Below are positions 9,538-20,531 of a stretch of DNA of 64,000 nt, in pieces; the stretch's first letter is position 1; each line of letters begins with the position of its first letter. A model generated the notes under the pieces. The model saw only the letters and a program-made list of their open reading frames with translations. It searched no databases and was not told the DNA's origin. The stretch is from Streptococcus pluranimalium (GTDB lineage Bacteria; Bacillota; Bacilli; Lactobacillales; Streptococcaceae): NCBI RefSeq assembly GCF_002953735.1, contig NZ_CP025536.1, forward strand, positions 688,001 to 752,000, given 5' to 3'. A program made the translations under genes and the position numbers.

Positions 9538-10848
9538 ATGAATTCATCTGGTAATAGTTTATTAGATAGATTTACAGATTTTTCTGTACGCTTAGGAACT
9601 CAAGTTCATTTAAAAAGCTTACGTGATGCATTTGCTACGTTAATGCCGGTGTTCATAATTGCCGGTGTAGCGGTACTTGTTAATAATGTTATTTTTCCTT
9701 GGCTTTTAAATGGCGAGAAATTAGCACAGCTTCAAGTTTTTGGTAATTCAATTACTAACGGAACATTAAATATTGCTGGCCTTTTAATTGCCCCTATGAT
9801 TGCCTATTTTCTTTGCTTAAATAAAGATTATCCTGATGCCATTAATGCAACATTTATAGCGACAACATGTTTGGTTATTGTACTTGCAATTAATCATAGT
9901 ATTGTTCCAATTGGTTCAGAAAAAGCAGTTGATGTAACTGGTGTTGTCTTATTTGACGAGGTGGGCACAAAAGGAATGTTTGCAGGTATCATTTGTGGAT
10001 TACTGTCAACAGAACTTTTTATTAGACTATCAAGTGCAAAATTTTTAAAAATTAATCTTGGCGATGATGTACCACCAGCAGTTGGTCGTTCATTTAGTAC
10101 CATGTTACCTGCTCTAATTGTTATGTCTATTTTTGCCATAGTCGCAACAGTTTTAGCTGTCTTTAACACAGACTTAATTAGTATTATATCAACCCTTATT
10201 CAAGAACCACTTAGAAAGGTTAATACATCAATACTTGGATTTTTATTAATCTATTCATCAGGAAATTTTCTCTTTACGTTGGGAATTCATCAAACTGTTA
10301 TTAATGGAACATTGCTAGATCCTTTACTCTTAGTCAATATGAATGAAAATATGCAAGCAGTACAGAGCGGGCAGGAACCAGAAAATATTTTAAACTCCGC
10401 TTTTGTTACAGTATTTCCACAAATTGGTGGGACAGGTATGACAATTGGTTTGATTATTGCAGTACTACTTTTTATAAGAAATTATAAACCTTTTAGGGAA
10501 GTAGTTAATGTTTCGACAGCGCCGGGGTTGTTTAATATCAATGAACCTATTATCTTTGGTATTCCAATCATTTTTAATTTACCAATGGTAATTCCGTTTG
10601 TTTTAAGTCCTATTGTTGGTGCATTAATTGGATATTTTGCGACTGTAATTGGATTTATTGCTCCCCTTTCGGTAATGGTTCCTTGGACGACTCCTCCAAT
10701 TATTAGTGCATATTTAGCCTCTGGTGGGGATTGGAAAGTTGTCTTAGTACAAGTTGTTGTTATTATTGTTACCGTGCTTATTTATATTCCTTTCCTAAAG
10801 ATTGCTAAGAATGTAGCTATTAAATCAGCCGAGCTTGAAAATCAATAG
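9538..10848 (+). CDS. PTS lactose/cellobiose-family EIIC
   Basis: 436 residues with about ten membrane segments. The signature FNINEPIIFGIPI lies near residue 335, and VPWTTPPIISAYLASGGD near 380 is typical of the Lac family. It transports and, with EIIB and EIIA, phosphorylates beta-glucosides at the membrane. No EIIA or EIIB gene is in this two-gene unit, so it probably borrows those encoded at 11009 and 13360. AAAGGAGGTTAGGAA precedes the ATG. Confidence 0.93.
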   Translation: MNSSGNSLLDRFTDFSVRLGTQVHLKSLRDAFATLMPVFIIAGVAVLVNNVIFPWLLNGEKLAQLQVFGNSITNGTLNIAGLLIAPMIAYFLCLNKDYPDAINATFIATTCLVIVLAINHSIVPIGSEKAVDVTGVVLFDEVGTKGMFAGIICGLLSTELFIRLSSAKFLKINLGDDVPPAVGRSFSTMLPALIVMSIFAIVATVLAVFNTDLISIISTLIQEPLRKVNTSILGFLLIYSSGNFLFTLGIHQTVINGTLLDPLLLVNMNENMQAVQSGQEPENILNSAFVTVFPQIGGTGMTIGLIIAVLLFIRNYKPFREVVNVSTAPGLFNINEPIIFGIPIIFNLPMVIPFVLSPIVGALIGYFATVIGFIAPLSVMVPWTTPPIISAYLASGGDWKVVLVQVVVIIVTVLIYIPFLKIAKNVAIKSAELENQ

Positions 10849-10901
10849 TTGATGAGCAGCCTTTTTAAAATTATTGGATAAGGAAATTCTAAAAATTAAA
10901 T

Positions 10902-10940
10902 AGAGACTTTTTCCGCAATGCTAAGGAAAAAGTCTCTTTT
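10902..10940 (+). terminator. intrinsic terminator
   Basis: AGAGACTTTTTCC pairs perfectly with GGAAAAAGTCTCT around a loop of about ten bases, followed by TTT. Ends the GH1-EIIC operon. Confidence 0.85.
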
Positions 10941-10945
10941 GATGT

Positions 10946-10959
10946 TATAAACGATTTCA
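10946..10959 (+). promoter_or_regulatory. cre-like site ahead of the cellobiose PTS operon
   Basis: TATAAACGATTTCA matches the cre consensus at 13 of 14 positions, 50 bp before the EIIB start. Confidence 0.55.
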
Positions 10960-11008
10960 AATATACTTAAATCATAAGATAAATAAAAAATACTTGGAGG
11001 TTATCCTT

Positions 11009-11323
11009 ATGACTAAAGCTTTGATTATCTGTGCTGGAGGCATGTCATCTTCACTCATTGCTAAAAAAACACAAACACTTTTGGCAGAACAAGGCCATGA
11101 CATTGAAATGAATGCTGTGGGTGTTCCTGAAGGTGGCAAGAAAATCAATGCAGCTGAATATGATTTGTATCTCATAAGTCCGCAAACTAAAATGCATTAC
11201 AAACAATTTGAAGAAGCAGCTAAAAAAGTTGGGAAACCAATCGTTCAAATCCCACCACAAGCTTATATTCCAATTCCGATGGGAATTGAAAAAATGGCAA
11301 AATTGGTTTTGGATAACATCTAA
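11009..11323 (+). CDS. PTS cellobiose-type EIIB
   Basis: 104 residues. The ATG at 11009 follows GGAGG by 8 bp; the upstream in-frame TTG at 10994 overlaps that site and is rejected. The phosphocysteine loop ICAGGMSSS puts the active Cys at residue 8, and the P-loop-like start plus PPQAYIPIP is typical of Lac-family EIIB. It passes phosphate from EIIA to the sugar on EIIC. First gene of an operon with the activator, EIIA, a membrane protein, EIIC and a DUF871 protein, the same order as the pneumococcal cel locus as I recall it. Confidence 0.93.
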   Translation: MTKALIICAGGMSSSLIAKKTQTLLAEQGHDIEMNAVGVPEGGKKINAAEYDLYLISPQTKMHYKQFEEAAKKVGKPIVQIPPQAYIPIPMGIEKMAKLVLDNI

Positions 11324-11366
11324 TTCCTTGTTATAATAGAGTGACTATTTAATCTAGGAGGATGGC

Positions 11367-13358
11367 ATGCTTAATACCAAAGAAAAAATGATTTTACAAT
11401 ATCTCTATCAACACAGAGGAGATTATTCAACGAGTAAAGTCTTAGCAGATTATCTTTCCTATTCGGACAGAACGATTCGGACTTATATCAAGAAATTATC
11501 ATCAGATTTATCTGTTGAAGAAACGGGTTTTAGAATTGTTTCTAAACAAGGTTTTGGCTATCAGCTTGAGGTCATCGATGATGATACTTATCATCACTTC
11601 CTCATAAAAAATGATTTGGCTTTAGGCCTAGATTATGGTGATATTGAAAATCGTCACAAAGCTATCTTAAACAAATTAATTTTTGAAGAAGAAACAATCT
11701 TGTTTGATGATTTAGCAGACCAATTATTTGTCAGTCGTTCTACCTTATCTAGTGACTTTAAAAAAATTCGAAGCCAATTAGCAAAATATCAACTTAGTAT
11801 TGAGAGTAAACCCTATCGTGGCGTTTATGTTTTGGGCAATGAGCAAGATAAGCGCCATTTTATTATGGATTATTTCTTTGGTGACCAGTTTCAGCAAAAC
11901 ATGTCACATTTTGTTGGTAAAAACATATTGGATTTACCCTTATCCTTGGAAGAGTTAACCATAATGGTTTTGGACGAATGTCGTAACCAAGGTTTGAAAT
12001 TATCAGATTATGCTATTCAAAACCTAGTGATCCATCTTGGATTAGCTATTCAACGTTTTCAAAAAGGGTTTAATATTTCGCCGATTGATTTGGATCCTGT
12101 GAAATACCAAAAAGAGCTAGCTGTGGCTCAGAATATCAACAAGAGACTTTCCAATCGTTTAAAAGAAGTTGAGGTCATCCCTACTGAAGAGACTGCATAC
12201 ATAGCCCTACATCTGATTTCTAAATCTGTTACGGAACAACAGTCATTGAACCTGATGGCAAATCTAAGGCAGGAAGTCAGCCTACATTTGGAAGCATATG
12301 ATCAGAAAGAAGGCTATGATTTTTCAAACGACATGTCTTTGATTGAAGGATTACTAACTCATTTAGAAATTCTTTTAGAACGATTGACCAATAATATTCA
12401 TCTAGATAATCCACTTTTGGAGGATATTCAAAAACGATACTTAGATATTTTTAGACTGACAACAGACTTTATGTCAGAACTTCCGTCTTTTCAACCTTAT
12501 CGTCTATCAGCAGATGAGATTGCTTATGTTGCCCTTCATTTTATGGCATCAATAGAGCGTCAAAAGGAAAAGAATAAATTAAATGTTCTAGTGATTTGTG
12601 CAACTGGTTTTGGAAGCGCACAGATGCTTAAAAACAGAATTATCAATGAGTTGGGACAATTGGTCACTATTTCAGATGTTATTGGTTATTATGATTTAAC
12701 AAATGATAAGTTGAAAAATATTGATGTCATTATATCAACTATTGATTTGTCTAACTTAGTATTTAATATTCCAGTTCAAACGGTGAGTGTCTTTTTATCG
12801 GATCAAGAAGTGCTTGAAGCTAAAAAAACTTTCTCTAAACTCAGAGGAAGACATCATCAAAAAACGCTCCAGCAAGAGGATTATCTTATAGGGGAAGACA
12901 CGCTCTTATCTTCTTTTGATGATTATTTTTCAAAAGAAAACTTCATGGTTTTGGAAAATGCGACAAAGTCAGAAGTTATTTCTAAGCTGATTCAGCGACT
13001 CATACCAGATGAGGCCAGTCAGCAAGAAGAATTGGAAGATTTAATAAAAGGACGCGAACGCTTAAGCACTTTAGTATTTGATCAAGATATTGCCGTTCCT
13101 CATCCCTTAAAACCAATTTGTGAGAAACATCAAATCGCAGTAGCAGTTGTTAAAAATGGATTGTATTGGGAAGATGGTTTTGAAAATATCAAACTTGTTT
13201 TCTTGGTAGCACCATCCATCTATTCAAATGAAGGTTTGAAACCTATTACAAGTCGAATAGTTGATTTGGTTGATTTACCTGATGTCAAAAATGACCTTAT
13301 TAAGGCAAAGGATTTTGAAACATTTAAAGCTATATTTTTAGATAGTAAAAGGAGTTAA
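11367..13358 (+). CDS. celR: PRD-containing transcriptional activator (CelR/LicR type)
   Basis: 663 residues. In order: two helix-turn-helix regions (about 1-60 and 85-150, with DRTIRTYIKKL and SRSTLSSDFKKI), two PTS regulation domains (about 185-290 and 295-400), an EIIB-like domain (VICATGFGSAQM near 410) and a C-terminal EIIA-like domain (DQDIAVPHPL near 575, with the phosphorylatable His). Such proteins activate the PTS operon and are themselves phosphorylated by PTS proteins. It lies between EIIB and EIIA of the operon it presumably controls; EIIA starts only 1 bp after its stop. Confidence 0.93.
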   Translation: MLNTKEKMILQYLYQHRGDYSTSKVLADYLSYSDRTIRTYIKKLSSDLSVEETGFRIVSKQGFGYQLEVIDDDTYHHFLIKNDLALGLDYGDIENRHKAILNKLIFEEETILFDDLADQLFVSRSTLSSDFKKIRSQLAKYQLSIESKPYRGVYVLGNEQDKRHFIMDYFFGDQFQQNMSHFVGKNILDLPLSLEELTIMVLDECRNQGLKLSDYAIQNLVIHLGLAIQRFQKGFNISPIDLDPVKYQKELAVAQNINKRLSNRLKEVEVIPTEETAYIALHLISKSVTEQQSLNLMANLRQEVSLHLEAYDQKEGYDFSNDMSLIEGLLTHLEILLERLTNNIHLDNPLLEDIQKRYLDIFRLTTDFMSELPSFQPYRLSADEIAYVALHFMASIERQKEKNKLNVLVICATGFGSAQMLKNRIINELGQLVTISDVIGYYDLTNDKLKNIDVIISTIDLSNLVFNIPVQTVSVFLSDQEVLEAKKTFSKLRGRHHQKTLQQEDYLIGEDTLLSSFDDYFSKENFMVLENATKSEVISKLIQRLIPDEASQQEELEDLIKGRERLSTLVFDQDIAVPHPLKPICEKHQIAVAVVKNGLYWEDGFENIKLVFLVAPSIYSNEGLKPITSRIVDLVDLPDVKNDLIKAKDFETFKAIFLDSKRS

Positions 13359-13359
13359 T

Positions 13360-13680
13360 ATGAATACAGAAGAATTGCAAATGGCTGCTTTTGGTATCAT
13401 TCTAAGTAGTGGAAATGCTCGTACAATCGTTCATGAAGCTTTTGCTGCCATGCGCGAAGGATACTATGACAGGGCTGAGCAACTACTTGAAGATGCCAAC
13501 GCAGACATGCTTGAAGCACACCATGCACAAACAGATCTTTTGCAAGCCTATGCTGGCGGTACAGAAATAAAAATTGAAATCATCATGGTTCACGCACAAG
13601 ACCACTTAATGACGACCATGACATTACGCGAAGTGGCACTTGAAATGTTGGCTTTGTATAAGAAAGTTGATGCTAAATAA
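13360..13680 (+). CDS. PTS cellobiose-type EIIA
   Basis: 106 residues, the usual size of Lac-family EIIA, an all-helical trimer. His78 in MVHAQDHLMT is the expected phosphorylation site, with Asp81 in the place of the metal-binding residue. It accepts phosphate from HPr and passes it to EIIB. AAAGGAGTTAAT precedes the ATG. Confidence 0.94.
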   Translation: MNTEELQMAAFGIILSSGNARTIVHEAFAAMREGYYDRAEQLLEDANADMLEAHHAQTDLLQAYAGGTEIKIEIIMVHAQDHLMTTMTLREVALEMLALYKKVDAK

Positions 13681-13698
13681 AAGTGAAGGGAGAAAGGT

Positions 13699-14205
13699 AT
13701 GACAGATAAAGAAAAAGCAAAGTTAGAGTCATTAAGACAGGAAAATGCCATTAAAAACATGTATTATACCCGTTACTTTTTGATTAGATATGTTGTTACA
13801 TTTTTCTTCTTTATTAACCTTTATTGGTTATTAATGTTGTACCTGAGCGCTTCATTCAGTGTGATGGCAATACCAATTACTCTCATCGGATTTTCTATCT
13901 ATGCCATGTGGGAACAGGCTCGGATGTATACTAAGGTACAGAAAAAGGCAAAAGCAACGTCTTTGTTGTTTAAAGTTCAAATTCTTACTAATGGTTTATT
14001 AAGTATCTTAATCCTTTTAGGAAAAGGTAACTATTTATTTCCTTTCTTTAGTGAGACAACAAATACTCAACTGTTTCTTATTGCGCTGTTGCTACTAGGT
14101 ATCTTACTAGCCATCTGGATGTTAAGTAAACTACATCGTATAGATAAAAAAGCAGATAAACAATACCGTCGTATTGAAAATTATTTAGCCACCGTAAAAT
14201 CGTAA
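13699..14205 (+). CDS. membrane protein of unknown function in the cellobiose PTS operon
   Basis: 168 residues. A charged N-terminal stretch (about 1-25) is followed by four hydrophobic segments (about 30-50, 53-70, 92-108 and 120-140) and a charged tail. I do not recognise a domain. It lies 18 bp after EIIA and 33 bp before EIIC. A gene of similar size occupies this place in the pneumococcal cel operon, as I recall, which suggests a linked but undefined role in sugar transport. Confidence 0.8.
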   Translation: MTDKEKAKLESLRQENAIKNMYYTRYFLIRYVVTFFFFINLYWLLMLYLSASFSVMAIPITLIGFSIYAMWEQARMYTKVQKKAKATSLLFKVQILTNGLLSILILLGKGNYLFPFFSETTNTQLFLIALLLLGILLAIWMLSKLHRIDKKADKQYRRIENYLATVKS

Positions 14206-14238
14206 CAAACAATATTCACACATCATAAGGAGGAAGAT

Positions 14239-15591
14239 ATGAATAAAGTGTTTGAATTCTTAGAAAAATATCTCATGGGTCCCATGAGTATTGTTTCTAC
14301 CTGGCGTCCTGTTCGCGCCATTGTCGCTGCCGGTATGGCAAGTATCCCGCTTACTATTGTTGGATCAGCATTTTTGGTTCTAAGCGTTATTCCCCAAGCT
14401 TTTCCATTAGATTTTATTGCTGATTTATGGGCAGCGACGTTTGATAAATTTGCTGACCTTTATCTCTTAGCATATAAATGTACCATGGGTATCCTTTCAC
14501 TATACTTTGCTATTGTTATTGGATACGAATATACAAAAATCTACGCTGAAGAAGATGGGCTTGAAATTGATCCAATGAATGGTGCTCTACTTTCTGTGGT
14601 TGCCTTCTTTTTGACAATTCCAGAGTTAAAAGTGACTGATGATGCCATCAAAGCATTGCAAGTCAAAGATGCAACAATCAATGGCTGGACTGTTGGTGGG
14701 GACAGCTTAACACGTCTTTCCACATCGGGTATGTTTACAGCTATTTTGATGTCAATCCTTGCTGTCCAATTATACAGAATGTGTGTGGCACGTAAATGGG
14801 TTATTAAAATGCCAGAAGCTGTTCCAGAAGGTGTGTCACGTTCATTCACAGCTTTGATCCCCGCATTTGTTGTAGCATTCGTTGTTCTTTTGATTAATGG
14901 TGTTTTCATTCTTTTAGGTACAGATATTTACAAAGTTATTGCTATTCCATTCGGTTTCGTTACTAATATCGCAAATACATGGCTTGGTATTATGGTTATC
15001 TATCTCATCGTTCATGCTTTATGGTTAGTTGGTATCCATGGAGCTAATATTGTTATGGGGCTTGTTAATCCAATTTTGCTTGCTAATATGGCGCAAAACG
15101 TTGATGGTGCAAACATTACTTATGCAGGTGAGTTCACTAACTCATATGTAACGATTGGTGGTTCAGGTGCAACTTTGGGACTTTGTTTGTTCATCGCTTT
15201 CATGGCAAAATCTGAACAACTTAGCATGCTTGGTAAAGCTTCTATTGGTCCAGCACTCTTCAACATCAATGAACCTCTTGTGTTTGGTTTGCCAATTGTT
15301 TATAATCCAACACTTGCTCTTCCATTTATGCTAGCTCCTATGGTTTCAGCTTCAATTGGTTATTGGGCAATTAAACTAGGATTTGTTGCAAAAACTATTA
15401 TTCAAACCCCATGGCCAACACCAGTTGGGTTAGGTGCTTACGTAGGTTCAGGCGGTAATGTTCCAGCCTTTCTAGTATCACTTCTTTGTGCAGCTGCAGC
15501 CTTCGTTGTATGGTTCCCGTTCATTAAAATGTACGATAGTCAACTCCTCAAAGAGGAACGTGAAAATGCTGCTGCAATCAGTGAAGCATAA
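14239..15591 (+). CDS. PTS cellobiose-type EIIC
   Basis: 450 residues and about ten membrane segments. FNINEPLVFGLPIVYNP lies near residue 340, and TIIQTPWPTPVGLGAYVGSG near 395. It forms the translocation channel for cellobiose or a similar beta-glucoside, with the EIIB and EIIA encoded upstream. AAGGAGGAAGAT precedes the ATG. It differs considerably from the EIIC at 9538, so the two probably have distinct substrates. Confidence 0.94.
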   Translation: MNKVFEFLEKYLMGPMSIVSTWRPVRAIVAAGMASIPLTIVGSAFLVLSVIPQAFPLDFIADLWAATFDKFADLYLLAYKCTMGILSLYFAIVIGYEYTKIYAEEDGLEIDPMNGALLSVVAFFLTIPELKVTDDAIKALQVKDATINGWTVGGDSLTRLSTSGMFTAILMSILAVQLYRMCVARKWVIKMPEAVPEGVSRSFTALIPAFVVAFVVLLINGVFILLGTDIYKVIAIPFGFVTNIANTWLGIMVIYLIVHALWLVGIHGANIVMGLVNPILLANMAQNVDGANITYAGEFTNSYVTIGGSGATLGLCLFIAFMAKSEQLSMLGKASIGPALFNINEPLVFGLPIVYNPTLALPFMLAPMVSASIGYWAIKLGFVAKTIIQTPWPTPVGLGAYVGSGGNVPAFLVSLLCAAAAFVVWFPFIKMYDSQLLKEERENAAAISEA

Positions 15592-15604
15592 ATAAATGCA
15601 ATTT

Positions 15605-15634
15605 AAAATCCTGTTCATTTATGAGCAGGATTTT
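15605..15634 (+). terminator. hairpin terminator within the operon
   Basis: AAAATCCTG pairs with CAGGATTTT, with TCA/TGA and one wobble inside and a TTTA loop. It separates EIIC from the DUF871 gene and may lower its expression. Confidence 0.65.
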
Positions 15635-15662
15635 CTTGAAAATATTAGAAAGAGGAATTGAA

Positions 15663-16757
15663 ATGTCAGAGTTAGGAGTTTCTATTTACCCATCAAAATC
15701 TAGTTTTGATGACATGTCTGAATATCTAAAATTGGCGCAAAGTTATGGTTATACAAGAGTCTTTACTTCTATGTTAGAAGTTGCAGAAAATGCTGAAGAG
15801 ACAGTTGAATCCTTCAAAAAAATCATCGCATTTGGTAATCAATTGGGAATGAAAACGAGTTTAGACGTTAATCCAAAATTATTTAAAGCTTTAGATATTA
15901 CTTATAATGATTTGTCTTCGTTTGTAGATATGGGCATTTGGTCTTTACGATTAGATGAAGGTTTTACTGGTTATGAAGAAGCAACTATGTCGCATAACCC
16001 CTACAATTTAAAAATTGAGCTTAATATTTCACGTGGTCAACACTATATTGATTTGGTCAATGATTTTGGTGCAAATAAAAGAAATTTAATTGGCTCTCAT
16101 AACTTTTACCCACAGTCTTATACAGGTTTGAATCTTGATTATTTTATCAAAACTGCTAAACAATATCAGTCATATAATTTGTTAACTGCAGCTTTTGTTG
16201 ATACGGAATCAGGAAAAGTCGGACCATGGCCTGTTTCTAATCTTATGGTTTCTACGGAAGTCCAACGACAGATGTCTATTTTTTCTCAAATTCAACTATT
16301 AAAACTAACAGGTGTTATAGATGATATTTTTATTTCATCATCATTAGTATCAGAGGAGGACTTGAAAATTGTTGCTCAAGCATTTCATCAATCACTTCCA
16401 CAAATTCCAGTTGAAGTGAATCGTGATATTTCGAGCATTGAATCTAAGATACTTTTTGAAGAAATTCATCAGTATAGGGGTGACTATTCCGATTATATGA
16501 TTCGTTCAAGCCAGCCAAGAGTTAAGTACAAATTGGAAAAAATAGAGCAAGGTGACATTAGTGATATTAAGCGTGGTGATGTTATTATTGGAAATAACTT
16601 TGCTGGTCAATATAAAGGGGAACTTCAAGTGGCGCTGAAAGATAGACCGAATGATGGTTCACAAAATATCGTAGCAAAAATCAACACAGATAGTCAAATT
16701 CTCTTAGATTTTATGTTGCCGTGGTATCATTTTTTATTAATGAAAATAAAGGATTGA
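15663..16757 (+). CDS. MupG/DUF871-family protein
   Basis: 364 residues. The ATG at 15663 follows AAAGAGGAATTGA; an in-frame ATG at 15621 lies inside the terminator hairpin and is rejected. The start GVSIYPSKSSFDDM begins a TIM barrel; LIGSHNFYPQSYTGL and a C-terminal small domain of about 110 residues complete the DUF871 plan. A characterised relative, MupG, hydrolyses the 6-phosphomuramic acid disaccharide. In this cel-type operon the substrate is more likely a phosphorylated glycoside, but that is inference. Confidence 0.85.
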   Translation: MSELGVSIYPSKSSFDDMSEYLKLAQSYGYTRVFTSMLEVAENAEETVESFKKIIAFGNQLGMKTSLDVNPKLFKALDITYNDLSSFVDMGIWSLRLDEGFTGYEEATMSHNPYNLKIELNISRGQHYIDLVNDFGANKRNLIGSHNFYPQSYTGLNLDYFIKTAKQYQSYNLLTAAFVDTESGKVGPWPVSNLMVSTEVQRQMSIFSQIQLLKLTGVIDDIFISSSLVSEEDLKIVAQAFHQSLPQIPVEVNRDISSIESKILFEEIHQYRGDYSDYMIRSSQPRVKYKLEKIEQGDISDIKRGDVIIGNNFAGQYKGELQVALKDRPNDGSQNIVAKINTDSQILLDFMLPWYHFLLMKIKD

Positions 16758-16767
16758 TTTCCCACAA

Positions 16768-16779
16768 TAGTATCAGTTT
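16768..16779 (+). promoter_or_regulatory. shared motif TAGTATCAGTTT, copy ahead of HAD gene
   Basis: Same 12 bases as at 20532 and one change from 17691. Upstream of the HAD hydrolase gene at 16845. Confidence 0.35.
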
Positions 16780-16783
16780 TTCG

Positions 16784-16821
16784 TATAAAAAGTCTAGTTT
16801 TTTAGAGCTAGGCTTTTTATA
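16784..16821 (+). terminator. probable terminator after DUF871 gene
   Basis: TATAAAAAGTCTAG pairs with CTAGGCTTTTTATA (one G-T pair) around a loop of about ten bases. Confidence 0.6.
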
Positions 16822-16844
16822 ATATAGGATAATGGAGGTTTTTT

Positions 16845-17675
16845 ATGACGATTAAAATGATTGCTAGCGATATGGACGGAACTTTTTTAGATGATAAGGG
16901 AACTTACGATCGTCAGCGTTTTGAAAGTATTTTGGATAGACTTGATGAACGAGGTATTCGCTTTGTAGTAGCAACTGGTAACAATATGGACCGTATTAAT
17001 ATCATGTTTAGAGGACTTTTGGACCGTCTAGATTTTGTGGTGGAAAATGGTGCTCATCTTCTTATCAAAGGCGAAACAATCGACCGTTTTGTCCTTGATC
17101 AAGCTGATGTTGTTCAGTTTTTAGAGTATTTCAAAGCGCAATTAGCAGCATATCGTGTGATTTTGGCAGGTACCAAGTATTCCTATATGTTGGAGACGGC
17201 AGAATGGGAAATTACGAATCACATGATTTCAGAAGAAGAAGCTCAGGCATTTGTAGATGCCATCGTTCGTGTCGAATCTTTCGATGATATTCCAGAGGAT
17301 GAAACCATTGTTAAAATGAGTATGATGACAGGAGATGCAGTAGAGGCGGATGCTGTCATGGCTGATTTTAATGCGCATTTTACAGGTAATCTACGTGCTG
17401 TGACGTCTGGTTTTGGTACTATTGATATCATTCAAACAGGTGTCCATAAGGCTGCTGGTTTACAAGTTCTCATGGAGCATTATGGTGTTTTTGCGGATGA
17501 GCTTATGGCTTTTGGAGATAGTGGCAATGACGTAGAGATGCTACACCTTGCCAATTATTCTTATGCTGTTGCCAATGCACCGCAAATCATCAAACAACAC
17601 GCCAAGTTTTTAGCTCCTGACCATAAGGATAATGGGGTTTTAGAAGTTATCGAAGACTATTTGGATAGTCACTGA
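16845..17675 (+). CDS. Cof-type HAD-family hydrolase
   Basis: 276 residues of HAD subclass IIB. Motif I is SDMDGTFLD (nucleophile Asp near residue 9), motif II lies in VVATGN, and motifs III/IV are KAAGLQVL and GDSGNDVEML. Such enzymes dephosphorylate sugar phosphates or flavin/PLP phosphates in the cytoplasm. Its neighbours point to sugar phosphates. TGGAGGTTTTTT precedes the ATG. It shares a 12-base upstream motif with two nearby GH1 genes. Confidence 0.9.
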   Translation: MTIKMIASDMDGTFLDDKGTYDRQRFESILDRLDERGIRFVVATGNNMDRINIMFRGLLDRLDFVVENGAHLLIKGETIDRFVLDQADVVQFLEYFKAQLAAYRVILAGTKYSYMLETAEWEITNHMISEEEAQAFVDAIVRVESFDDIPEDETIVKMSMMTGDAVEADAVMADFNAHFTGNLRAVTSGFGTIDIIQTGVHKAAGLQVLMEHYGVFADELMAFGDSGNDVEMLHLANYSYAVANAPQIIKQHAKFLAPDHKDNGVLEVIEDYLDSH

Positions 17676-17690
17676 CTTAAAATCATAAGA

Positions 17691-17702
17691 TAGTATCGGT
17701 TT
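17691..17702 (+). promoter_or_regulatory. shared motif TAGTATCGGTTT, copy ahead of GH1 gene
   Basis: One base different from the copies at 16768 and 20532; it extends to the dyad TATC-GGTTTT-GATA. It lies 75 bp upstream of the GH1 gene at 17777. Confidence 0.35.
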
Positions 17703-17767
17703 TGATAGAATATAGTATTAGAAAAGGCTTTCCATTAGTAGTATATTATTCATATCACAAGATTTAA

Positions 17768-19255
<1,488 letters not shown>

Positions 19256-19260
19256 TGCTA

Positions 19261-19285
19261 GAAAACCAGTTTCATTTGGTTTTTC
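19261..19285 (+). terminator. terminator-like hairpin
   Basis: GAAAACCA pairs with TGGTTTTTC around GTTTCATT, with trailing T residues, between the GH1 gene and the first histidine phosphatase gene. Confidence 0.6.
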
Positions 19286-19301
19286 TTTGAAAGGAAGAGT
19301 A

Positions 19302-19904
19302 ATGACTAAACTATATTTAATGCGACATGGGGAAACGCTCTTTAACACTCAAAAACGAGTGCAAGGAGCTTGTGATTCACCTTTGACAGAACTAGGGATT
19401 GAACAAGCTAAACTTGCTAAAACTTATTTTGATCAAGAAGGTATCGCTTTTGATGAGGTCTATTCGTCAACGCAAGAGCGGGCGACTGATACTGCTAAAC
19501 TAGTTTCTGGACGTGAGCAGGTCGCTCAACTGAAAGGCCTTAAAGAGATGAGTTTCGGTCAGTTTGAAGCACAGCCTGAAATGCTCTTGCCAAAGTTCAG
19601 AGAAGGAGCAAACTCTTTCGAAGACCTCCTTGTTCCATTTGGTGGTGAGGATATTCGTCAGGTAGGCAAACGTGTTCACCAAGCAGTTGCAAAAGTGATG
19701 GCAGCATCAACTGCAGAAAACACATTGATGGTCAGCCACGGAGCAGCCATGTGGGGATTGATTCTTGAACTAGGTATTCAGTTCCCCTCAGGTGTGTACT
19801 TCTCAAACTGTGCCATTTGTCAGTTTGAGGTGGCAGAGGATTGCACATTGATCCTAGAAAAAGTTATCCTACCAACTCAAGATTTTAAAACCTATGATTT
19901 TTAA
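19302..19904 (+). CDS. histidine phosphatase family protein, tandem copy 1
   Basis: 200 residues. The ATG at 19302 follows AAAGGAAGAG; an in-frame ATG at 19287 lies before that site and is rejected. The phosphohistidine motif LMRHGET is at residues 6-12, and SHGAAMWG near residue 140 gives the second catalytic His. Related to cofactor-dependent phosphoglycerate mutases, but streptococcal proteins of this size are usually broad-range phosphatases. The second copy at 19914 has the same layout, so the pair is a tandem duplication. Confidence 0.88.
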   Translation: MTKLYLMRHGETLFNTQKRVQGACDSPLTELGIEQAKLAKTYFDQEGIAFDEVYSSTQERATDTAKLVSGREQVAQLKGLKEMSFGQFEAQPEMLLPKFREGANSFEDLLVPFGGEDIRQVGKRVHQAVAKVMAASTAENTLMVSHGAAMWGLILELGIQFPSGVYFSNCAICQFEVAEDCTLILEKVILPTQDFKTYDF

Positions 19905-19913
19905 GGAGGGCTT

Positions 19914-20519
19914 ATGACTAAAACTATATATTTGATGCGCCATGGGCAGACACGTTTCAATGAGCTTAAACGTATTCAAGGGGTCTGTGATAGTCCTTTG
20001 ACAGATTTGGGGATTGAGCAGGCGACAAAGGCGCGTGATTATTTTCAAGAGTTAGGGCTAGATTTTACAACTGTTTACTCCTCCACACAAGAGCGTGCAG
20101 TTGACACAGCTGAAATTGCCTCAGGTCGCAGTGATATCATTCGTCTCAAAGGCTTGAAAGAGATGGATTTTGGGACTTTTGAGGGACAATCCGAAACCCT
20201 TAATCCGCCATTGACACCAGGTATAGGTTACGGCGACTATTTTGTACAGCATGGTGGGGAAGACTCTATGGCGGTGCGCCAAAGAATGGGGGATACCGTG
20301 AGAGATTTACTAGCAAAGCATGATGAGGGAGATGTTGTCTTAGCCGTCAGCCACGGTGCGGCTATTGCCCAATTTTACCGTGGTGTTTTAGAACATCCAC
20401 CCCAAGTTCGCATGAGTAATTGTGCAGTCTTGAAATTCGACGTGGAAGATAATGACTTTAGCTTAGACTATATCTATGATCCTATTAATGAAAGCCTGCT
20501 TTATGAGACTAAACAGTAA
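19914..20519 (+). CDS. histidine phosphatase family protein, tandem copy 2
   Basis: 201 residues. LMRHGQT near the N-terminus and SHGAAIAQ near residue 143 carry the two catalytic His residues. Much of the N-terminal half matches copy 1 (YSSTQERA.DTA, LKGLKEM), while the C-terminal halves differ. AAGGAGGGCTT precedes the ATG, 9 bp after copy 1. The substrate is unknown; the location among glucosidases suggests sugar phosphates. Confidence 0.88.
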   Translation: MTKTIYLMRHGQTRFNELKRIQGVCDSPLTDLGIEQATKARDYFQELGLDFTTVYSSTQERAVDTAEIASGRSDIIRLKGLKEMDFGTFEGQSETLNPPLTPGIGYGDYFVQHGGEDSMAVRQRMGDTVRDLLAKHDEGDVVLAVSHGAAIAQFYRGVLEHPPQVRMSNCAVLKFDVEDNDFSLDYIYDPINESLLYETKQ

Positions 20520-20531
20520 ATTGTCATAGTA

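Noticed and set aside
15621..15662. Longer DUF871 gene starting at ATG 15621
   Set aside because: That ATG is part of a terminator hairpin; ATG 15663 has a proper ribosome site.
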